This document shows positions 58,247 through 64,000 of a stretch of 64,000 bases of DNA, piece by piece (positions within the stretch are counted from its first letter, which is position 1; each line of letters begins with the position of its first letter). Source of the stretch: Deinococcus gobiensis I-0. GTDB taxonomy: Bacteria > Deinococcota > Deinococci > Deinococcales > Deinococcaceae. A program made the position numbers and the translations under genes. Location of the stretch: NCBI RefSeq assembly GCF_000252445.1, contig NC_017790.1, positions 2,152,501 to 2,216,500 of the forward strand, written 5' to 3'. Under the pieces are notes generated by a model that worked only from the letters and a program-made list of their open reading frames with translations, made no database searches and was not told the origin of the DNA.

Positions 58247-58855
58247 ATGACCGATTCCGTCTCCCCCGCCCCGGCGAGCGAGTGGCTGCGCGCGCCCATC
58301 CTGTCCGGCCCCGCGCTGACGCTGGCGCCTCTGACGGTTGCCCACGCGCCCGACCTGCATGCCGGAGCCGACGAGGCCACCGTGCAGTTCCTGTCGCGCG
58401 GCGGGCCGGCCCACAACACCCCGGAGGCCTGGGCCACCTACGTCGAGGCCCTCAACGCCACCCCCAACCGCGTGAACTGGGCGGTGCTGCGCGGCGGGGT
58501 GGCGGTGGGCCGCATCAGTTTCAGCGAGGTGCGCCCCGCCGACCGCTGGGCCGAAATCGGGACCATGCTGCTGCCCGCCGCGCAGGGGGCCGGCGTGAAT
58601 CCCGAGGCCAAGTGGCTCCTGATGACCCGCGCCTTTGAGGAGCTGGGCGCGGGCCGGGTCCATTTCAAGGTGGATGCCCGCAACGCCCGCAGCCTGCGCG
58701 CGGTCGAGAAGATCGGGGCCGTGCGCGAGGGGACCCTGCGCGGCTATCAGGTGCGCCCCGACGGCTACGCCCGCGACAGCGTGATGTTCAGCGTGCTGCG
58801 TGCCGAGTGGCCGGACGTGCGCGCGCGGCTGCTGGCCCGGCTGAACCCCGCCTGA
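58247..58855 (+). CDS. GNAT family acetyltransferase (RimJ/RimL-like)
   Basis: This 202-residue GNAT of the RimJ/RimL group has EIGTMLLPAAQGAGVNPEAK for cofactor binding and ARNARSLRAVEKIGAVREGT, with the conserved NxxSxRxxEKxG motif. It closes with YARDSVMFSVLRAEWPDV. Targets could be ribosomal protein N termini or small molecules; none can be assigned. Confidence 0.88.
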   Translation: MTDSVSPAPASEWLRAPILSGPALTLAPLTVAHAPDLHAGADEATVQFLSRGGPAHNTPEAWATYVEALNATPNRVNWAVLRGGVAVGRISFSEVRPADRWAEIGTMLLPAAQGAGVNPEAKWLLMTRAFEELGAGRVHFKVDARNARSLRAVEKIGAVREGTLRGYQVRPDGYARDSVMFSVLRAEWPDVRARLLARLNPA

Positions 58856-58920
58856 CGCGCGCGCCGGAAGTCGGGGCGGGCGCTCAGTTTTGCCATCCGC
58901 GCGCCTGTTAGCCTGCCCCC

Positions 58921-59367
58921 ATGAAACGCCTCGCCTTGCTGCTGGCCCTGCTGGGCGGCCACGCCCCCGCCCTGGTCGTGCCCCTGCGGGGCTGGACCCC
59001 CATCGCAGGCGACGCTTCGCGCTGGCAGGGGGGCGGCGGCGAGTGCCTGATCCGCGAGACGCGGCACACCCAGGCCTTCCCGCCACTGGCCACGCAGCAG
59101 GCCGCCACAGGCATGGCCAACCGCCTGCGCGTCTCGCTGGGCAAGGCCGGCCTGGGCGAGGTCACGACCCAGCCGGTGGACCGCGACACCACCTGGGCCG
59201 TGCTGGCCGGATACGTGTACGAGGAAGGCGGCGCGCGTTACCGCGTCTCGCAGCTCTACCTTAGCGACGGCGGCAAGCTGCGCACGGTGAGCGGCAGCAG
59301 CGCGGCTGGCACCGACAGCCCCTGTACGGCGGGCATGCGCGAGTTCATCCGCTACCAGGCGGAGTGA
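58921..59367 (+). CDS. secreted small protein of unknown function
   Basis: The 148-residue protein has a signal peptide (KRLALLLALLGGHAPALVVP) and a mature part with two Cys (GECLIRE and DSPCTAG). Beta-rich strands such as YVYEEGGARYRVSQLYLSDG follow. No known family was recognised. TAGCCT (58909-58914) is 6 nt before the ATG: leaderless. Confidence 0.65.
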   Translation: MKRLALLLALLGGHAPALVVPLRGWTPIAGDASRWQGGGGECLIRETRHTQAFPPLATQQAATGMANRLRVSLGKAGLGEVTTQPVDRDTTWAVLAGYVYEEGGARYRVSQLYLSDGGKLRTVSGSSAAGTDSPCTAGMREFIRYQAE

Positions 59368-59417
59368 CGGACTGACGGGCCACGACCCCTCCAGCTGAGG
59401 GCGGCGGCCCGCTCCGT

Positions 59418-60191
59418 TCAGAACCCGAGCTGGGTGCGCGGGCGCTGAAGTTGCGCGAGGCGCTCGGGCGTCCAGAGTTCGTAGGCGTACATGGGGTACT
59501 GACGCTTGAAGCGCCCCACCCGGTCCCACACCTCGCGCGACTCGTGCGGCACGACCAGAATCAGGCGGATGACGCTGTCCTCGGCGTCGTAGATATAGAA
59601 ATCGAAATTGAAGCTCTGCTCGTTGCCCTTGTCGGTGAACAGCGGGAAGCTGAAGGGCCGGTAGCGCCAGGCCTTGCGCCGCGTCTGGAGGATGTCGGCA
59701 GCCACACGCTTGAGATTGCTGTCCGCGAAGGTCAGCTTCTCGCCGTCGCGGTCCACGAAGACGGCCGTGGGGGCGGGCGCGTCGAGCTGCACGCGCTTGA
59801 GTTCCGGCATCGGCTTTTTCTTGACGCCGCGCGGGGCCGCCTGCCGCTCACCGCCGCTCCGGCTGCCCGCCGCGCCGCCCGACGCCGAGCCGAAGCGGCG
59901 CGGGCCGCCCCCACTGCTCCCGGCCCCACCGCTCCCAGCCCCGCCGCGCTCGCCCGGTCCCCGGCCGCCTGCGCCGCTGCGTGCGCCCGGGCCGCTGCCC
60001 GTGGGCCGCGCGCCGGAGCGCTGGGCGGCCGGGCGGCCCTCGCCGCGCGTTTCCTTCTGGCCGCCCTCGCCCCCGGCACGCACCGGCCGGGTGGTGTCCC
60101 GCGTGGTGCCTCCCCGGCCCTGCGCCATGTTCTTCTTGGGGCCATGGCCCCGTGATCCTCTTGCGGCTGCGCCGCGTTTAGGCCCCGTCAT
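59418..60191 (-). CDS. protein with RG-rich disordered N terminus and a conserved C-terminal domain
   Basis: In this 257-residue protein, residues 1-130 are highly basic and low-complexity (RG, GG and GSGG runs such as [20 protein letters not shown]). Residues 131-257 look folded, with [35 protein letters not shown] and [22 protein letters not shown]-rich tails often bind RNA or DNA, but no domain was recognised. TATCCT (complement of 60199-60204) is 7 nt before ATG 60191, which supports the full-length start. Confidence 0.65.
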   Translation of the reverse strand: MTGPKRGAAARGSRGHGPKKNMAQGRGGTTRDTTRPVRAGGEGGQKETRGEGRPAAQRSGARPTGSGPGARSGAGGRGPGERGGAGSGGAGSSGGGPRRFGSASGGAAGSRSGGERQAAPRGVKKKPMPELKRVQLDAPAPTAVFVDRDGEKLTFADSNLKRVAADILQTRRKAWRYRPFSFPLFTDKGNEQSFNFDFYIYDAEDSVIRLILVVPHESREVWDRVGRFKRQYPMYAYELWTPERLAQLQRPRTQLGF

Positions 60192-60221
60192 ACCGGTCAG
60201 GATACGACGGCCGGCCCTGGC

Positions 60222-61337
<1,116 letters not shown>

Positions 61338-61500
61338 GTGCAGCCGTTCTACGTCGCCGGACATGGCCCGCGCAATGAGGCCCTTCGCACTCGCGCCCGG
61401 AGTGTCCCGCCCAGTGGGTCAGCGCCGGAGGCAGGCGGCGAAGCGTCCATTAAGTTCCGGGGGCTGTCGCGCCCCCACCCCCCACATTTAGGCTGGGCAC

Positions 61501-61635
61501 ATGATCAAGTACCGCAAGCAGAACGCGCTCGAACCCGAGAAGGACGCCGAGCTGAGCGTCAACCTGACTCCCCTGCTGTTTTTCGCCGTGGGCTTTTTCA
61601 CCATGAAGGCCGTGCTGGGCAGCGTCCTGCGCTGA
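61501..61635 (+). CDS. 44-residue single-helix membrane protein
   Basis: A short frame not long enough for routine calling. It has a charged N terminus (IKYRKQNALEPEKDAEL) and a hydrophobic helix (LTPLLFFAVGFFTMKAVLGS). TAGGCT (61489-61494) is 6 nt before ATG 61501, the leaderless pattern, which supports expression. Function is unknown. It may share a transcript with the next gene, although that gene has its own -10 box. Confidence 0.6.
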   Translation: MIKYRKQNALEPEKDAELSVNLTPLLFFAVGFFTMKAVLGSVLR

Positions 61636-61686
61636 ACCGGGCCGTCCTCTACCCGGCCGGCCGCTCTGCGGGATAAGGTGGGCGCC

Positions 61687-62103
61687 ATGACCAATCCCGG
61701 TGAACAGTTCAAGAGCCTGAACAGTGGCCGTTTCGTGGTGCCCGGCTGGACCAATCTGGTGCCCGGCAAACCCGACGCTGTCGAACTCCAGATCGACCTC
61801 AACGAGGCCGACGCGAACCGCGAGCAGGCGATGATCCTCGTCGAGTACTGGGCCGACGGCCAGGACCTGACCCTCCAGAGCCTCCTGCCCGTGCGCGCCT
61901 TCCGCGCGGCGCGCGAGGGTGGCCCCGGCTGGTGCGTGTTCGTGCCCGCACAGGGCCGCGTGCTGGTGCGCGCCATCGACGCCCAGCCCGACCCGCCCGT
62001 ACTGGCGAGCCACTGGATCAACGTCGAGCCGGACACGGTGCCCGGTACGGTGGTCAACGTGGACGTGAAGTTCCCCGACAGCCCGCCCGCCGCCGAGGCC
62101 TGA
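61687..62103 (+). CDS. conserved-looking hypothetical protein
   Basis: The 138-residue soluble protein with no signal peptide is acidic, with strands such as VELQIDLNEADANREQAMIL and VNVEPDTVPGTVVNVDVKFP (quoted in part). No family was recognised. TAAGGT (61674-61679) is 7 nt before ATG 61687: leaderless. A long nested hairpin follows the gene. Confidence 0.7.
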   Translation: MTNPGEQFKSLNSGRFVVPGWTNLVPGKPDAVELQIDLNEADANREQAMILVEYWADGQDLTLQSLLPVRAFRAAREGGPGWCVFVPAQGRVLVRAIDAQPDPPVLASHWINVEPDTVPGTVVNVDVKFPDSPPAAEA

Positions 62104-62130
62104 GCCCCTTTCTGTTCTCGCCCTTTCCCG

Positions 62131-62182
62131 GCCGCGCCGGTTCGTGCTTGCCAGGTCAGCCTGGACCGCGAACCGGCGCGGC
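62131..62182 (+). terminator. long nested hairpin, probable terminator
   Basis: GCCGCGCCGGTTCG and CGAACCGGCGCGGC pair over 14 bp, and within the loop CCAGG/CCTGG forms a second hairpin. Only TTCTCGTG follows. Termination is likely, but the nested form could have another role. Confidence 0.6.
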
Positions 62183-62201
62183 TTCTCGTGTCCCGAGGCT
62201 C

Positions 62202-62258
62202 AACGCTTTCACAACGCTGGGGCACATAACGCTCATGTAACGCCCGGTTCAGTACAGT
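62202..62258 (+). promoter_or_regulatory. promoter with four phased AACGC repeats
   Basis: AACGC occurs at 62202, 62213, 62228 and 62239, that is, two pairs with 11-bp spacing, 15 bp apart. Extended they read CAACGCT, CAACGCT, TAACGCT and TAACGCC. TACAGT (62253-62258) is a likely -10 box with no -35 match, so the repeats occupy the activator position. OmpR/PhoB- and SARP-type winged helices bind 11-bp-phased direct repeats. The mRNA leader would be about 175 nt with no other gene seen in 62259-62439. Confidence 0.6.
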
Positions 62259-62439
62259 GTGTCCCAGAAGCTGACCGTGCCCGGAGGGCCGCCTGAATGG
62301 GCCGGGGCCCGCTCTGCCTTCTGACCGGGAGCCTGTCTCCTTGTCCGTGCCGACCGCCGCCGTTCCGATCCACACCACTCATTACACCGGACACACGATC
62401 TGCTGGTCAGACGTTTCTTGGAGCCTCGGGGGGGGAACC

Positions 62440-64000
62440 ATGCCAACGCTGCATCTGCTGGGCCGGGTCTATATGACCCAGGACGACCATGCCCTCAGCC
62501 TGTCGCACAAGGCGGCGGCCCTCCTCGCGTATCTCGCGCTGGAAGGCCGCCCGCACCACCGTGAACATCTCGCCGAACTGCTGTGGAACCACAGCGGCGC
62601 GCTGCGTAACCTCCGGGTCGAACTGACCCGGCTGCGCCAGCAGCAGCTCGCCCTGTTTCCCGAACGCCAGCCCATGCTCTCGCTGCACTGCGACACGGAC
62701 CTGTCGCGGCTCACGGCCGCCGCGCCCCTCCTGGGCGAGCGGCAGCTGCCCGGCTGGCTCGCGCAGCTGCGCGGTCTGCCGCTGGGCGACCTCGACGACC
62801 TCGGTTCGCCCGCTTTTCAGGAGTGGGTCACGCGCCAGCGCCTGCGGCTGTGCGAGGTGCTGGAAAACCTGCTCTCGGAGGTCCAACTCCGCTTCGCGCA
62901 GCGCGGCCAGATGCAGGCGGTCGAGCAGATCCGCGAGCGCGCCGCGCAGCTCGACCTGCATCTGCCGCCCGTCTCGTCCGGACCCGCTCCTGCCGTCCGC
63001 GACCGGCCCTTCGCCTTTCCCGCGCAGGAGGCCGAGCTGCGCCGGGTGCTGAACCGCAGCGACCGCAGCCCGCACGTCGTGTACCTCAGCGGTCCCAGCG
63101 GGGCCAAGCGCGCCCTGATCGACGCGGCGGCGCGCGGCACGGACTGGAAGGTGCTGCACCTGCAGGTGACGGCGCAGCCCCGGCTGTTCCAGGCGACCCT
63201 GGTGCAGCAGCTCGCCCAGGCCCTGCCCGAACTCTCGGGACCGCTGCTGGCCTCGCTGGCACGGCTCGAAAGTCACCAGAGCCTGGACCTGATCCAGCTC
63301 GCGCAGGTCCTCATGCAGTCGGACACGCCGCTGCTGCTCTCGATGAACATCCACCAGGCCGAGGCGTGGTTCACCGGGGGCCTGCACTTCGCCCTGAACG
63401 GCCGCTGCCCCATGACCCTGGTCCTGATCTCCGGTTCGGCCGACGTGCTGGAGGACGTGCGCCAGCAGCTCGGCCCCGTGAACCTGGAGCGGATGCTGCG
63501 CCTGACCCTGCCCCCCGTGGGCGCGGCCGGGTTGCTGCCGGTCCTGACGGAACAGGCCCAGGGCGAGGCCACGCCGGCCCCGACTGGCGCGGCCGTCCAT
63601 CCCGACGACCTCTACGGCCGCGCCGCGCGCCTCAGCGTGCGCACCGAGGGCTGGCCGCTGTACCTGCGCAGCCTGCTGGGCAGCGTGCCCGGCGAGGACC
63701 CTGCCCCCAGCGCCGCCCAGACCTCCGAGATGGCGAGTGCCCGGCTGGCCGAGCTGCAGTACCTCAGTGCGCCGGTTCGCCGGGGCCTGAGCGTGCTGGC
63801 GCAGGTCCACGACCGCTTCGACCTGCCGCTGGTGCGCGAGCTGCTCGGGCCGCTGGCCGAGGAGGTGCTGCACGTGGGCGCGCAGCGGGGCGTTCTGGTG
63901 CCCGCGCAGCTGGAGGAGGAAGTCGAGCTGCCGGGCCTGCTGACCTGGGTAAGCGACGCCGAGCCGCATCTGGCCTTCGCCTCCGAGATCACGCGCGCGG
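62440..64000 (+). CDS. SARP/BTAD-type transcriptional regulator with ATPase-like domain, cut by window end
   Basis: The frame is open from ATG 62440 to the end (520 residues seen). It starts with a winged-helix region typical of SARP-like activators (LSHKAAALLAYLALEGRPHH, AELLW, LRNLRVELTRLR). A helical BTAD-like part follows, then an AAA/STAND-like NTPase region. The P-loop reads LSGPSGAKRALID, with Arg in place of Ser/Thr after the Lys, and Walker B-like PLLLSMNIHQ has no acidic residues, so nucleotide hydrolysis is doubtful. GGGGGGGGAACC precedes the ATG. Confidence 0.75.
   Translation, partial: MPTLHLLGRVYMTQDDHALSLSHKAAALLAYLALEGRPHHREHLAELLWNHSGALRNLRVELTRLRQQQLALFPERQPMLSLHCDTDLSRLTAAAPLLGERQLPGWLAQLRGLPLGDLDDLGSPAFQEWVTRQRLRLCEVLENLLSEVQLRFAQRGQMQAVEQIRERAAQLDLHLPPVSSGPAPAVRDRPFAFPAQEAELRRVLNRSDRSPHVVYLSGPSGAKRALIDAAARGTDWKVLHLQVTAQPRLFQATLVQQLAQALPELSGPLLASLARLESHQSLDLIQLAQVLMQSDTPLLLSMNIHQAEAWFTGGLHFALNGRCPMTLVLISGSADVLEDVRQQLGPVNLERMLRLTLPPVGAAGLLPVLTEQAQGEATPAPTGAAVHPDDLYGRAARLSVRTEGWPLYLRSLLGSVPGEDPAPSAAQTSEMASARLAELQYLSAPVRRGLSVLAQVHDRFDLPLVRELLGPLAEEVLHVGAQRGVLVPAQLEEEVELPGLLTWVSDAEPHLAFASEITRA

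Noticed and set aside
62259..62439. Short ORF in the leader of the SARP-like gene
   Set aside because: An ATG near 62295 opens a frame, but it is Pro/Arg/Cys-rich, lacks a ribosome site and runs into the SARP gene out of frame.

Overview
The window looks like a chromosome segment of a Deinococcus species. It has very high GC. It carries a Rad52-family DdrA gene behind a recognisable radiation/desiccation response motif (RDRM). It also has a System I cytochrome c maturation operon, many small hydrophilic proteins, and leaderless transcription on a large scale: nearly 30 genes have a TANNNT -10 box 5-7 nt before the start codon, as reported for Deinococcus deserti. No mobile element, CRISPR array, rRNA or tRNA was seen.

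0-10 kb: a partial gene, a gamma-carbonic anhydrase, a DUF898/M48 peptidase pair, then a tightly overlapping ccmC-D-E-F-G-H operon. That operon ends in a CcmI-like TPR protein fused to a cytochrome c domain and a frameshifted Rieske protein. 10-16.5 kb: a lipoprotein, a kinase-fold protein, acetyltransferases, and a lysine-metabolism cluster (class III aminotransferase, lysine 2,3-aminomutase, divergent Lrp-type regulator, endonuclease V). 16.6-25 kb: DUF937, an ABC-2 exporter with a CsaA-like gene inside it, decayed small membrane genes next to an intact tandem pair of paralogues, two tandem AAG-type DNA glycosylases, and a YcaQ-like gene broken by a nonsense codon.

25-36 kb: a kinase-fold protein, glmM (two apparent frameshifts), a quinone oxidoreductase, hisH and hisB with a lipoprotein gene between them, ddrA with a 31-residue membrane microprotein, a methyltransferase, a hydrophilin-like gene, hrpB, and a DUF1232/HAD pair. 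36-49 kb: SMR transporter, thioredoxin-reductase-like protein, SDRs, pyrophosphatase-like protein, DinB-like protein, rRNA methyltransferase, a candidate structured RNA, argS, a dihaem cytochrome c, trhO, and an XRE regulator with a clear operator.

49-64 kb: hsp20; a pyr operon (pyrR, pyrB, two secreted paralogues, pyrC) behind a PyrR-type leader that also encodes a small peptide; a glutaredoxin; infC with a probable AUA start; an NrtR-like regulator; a DUF4388-peroxiredoxin; ybaB-recR; a basic RG-rich protein; threonine dehydrogenase; two small unknowns; and a truncated SARP/BTAD-type regulator behind a promoter with four 11-bp-phased repeats.

Recurrent themes are DNA repair (ddrA, recR, two glycosylases, endonuclease V), 1-14 nt gene overlaps for translational coupling (ATGA, GTGA, TTGA), and at least six point lesions, which may be real decay or consensus errors.
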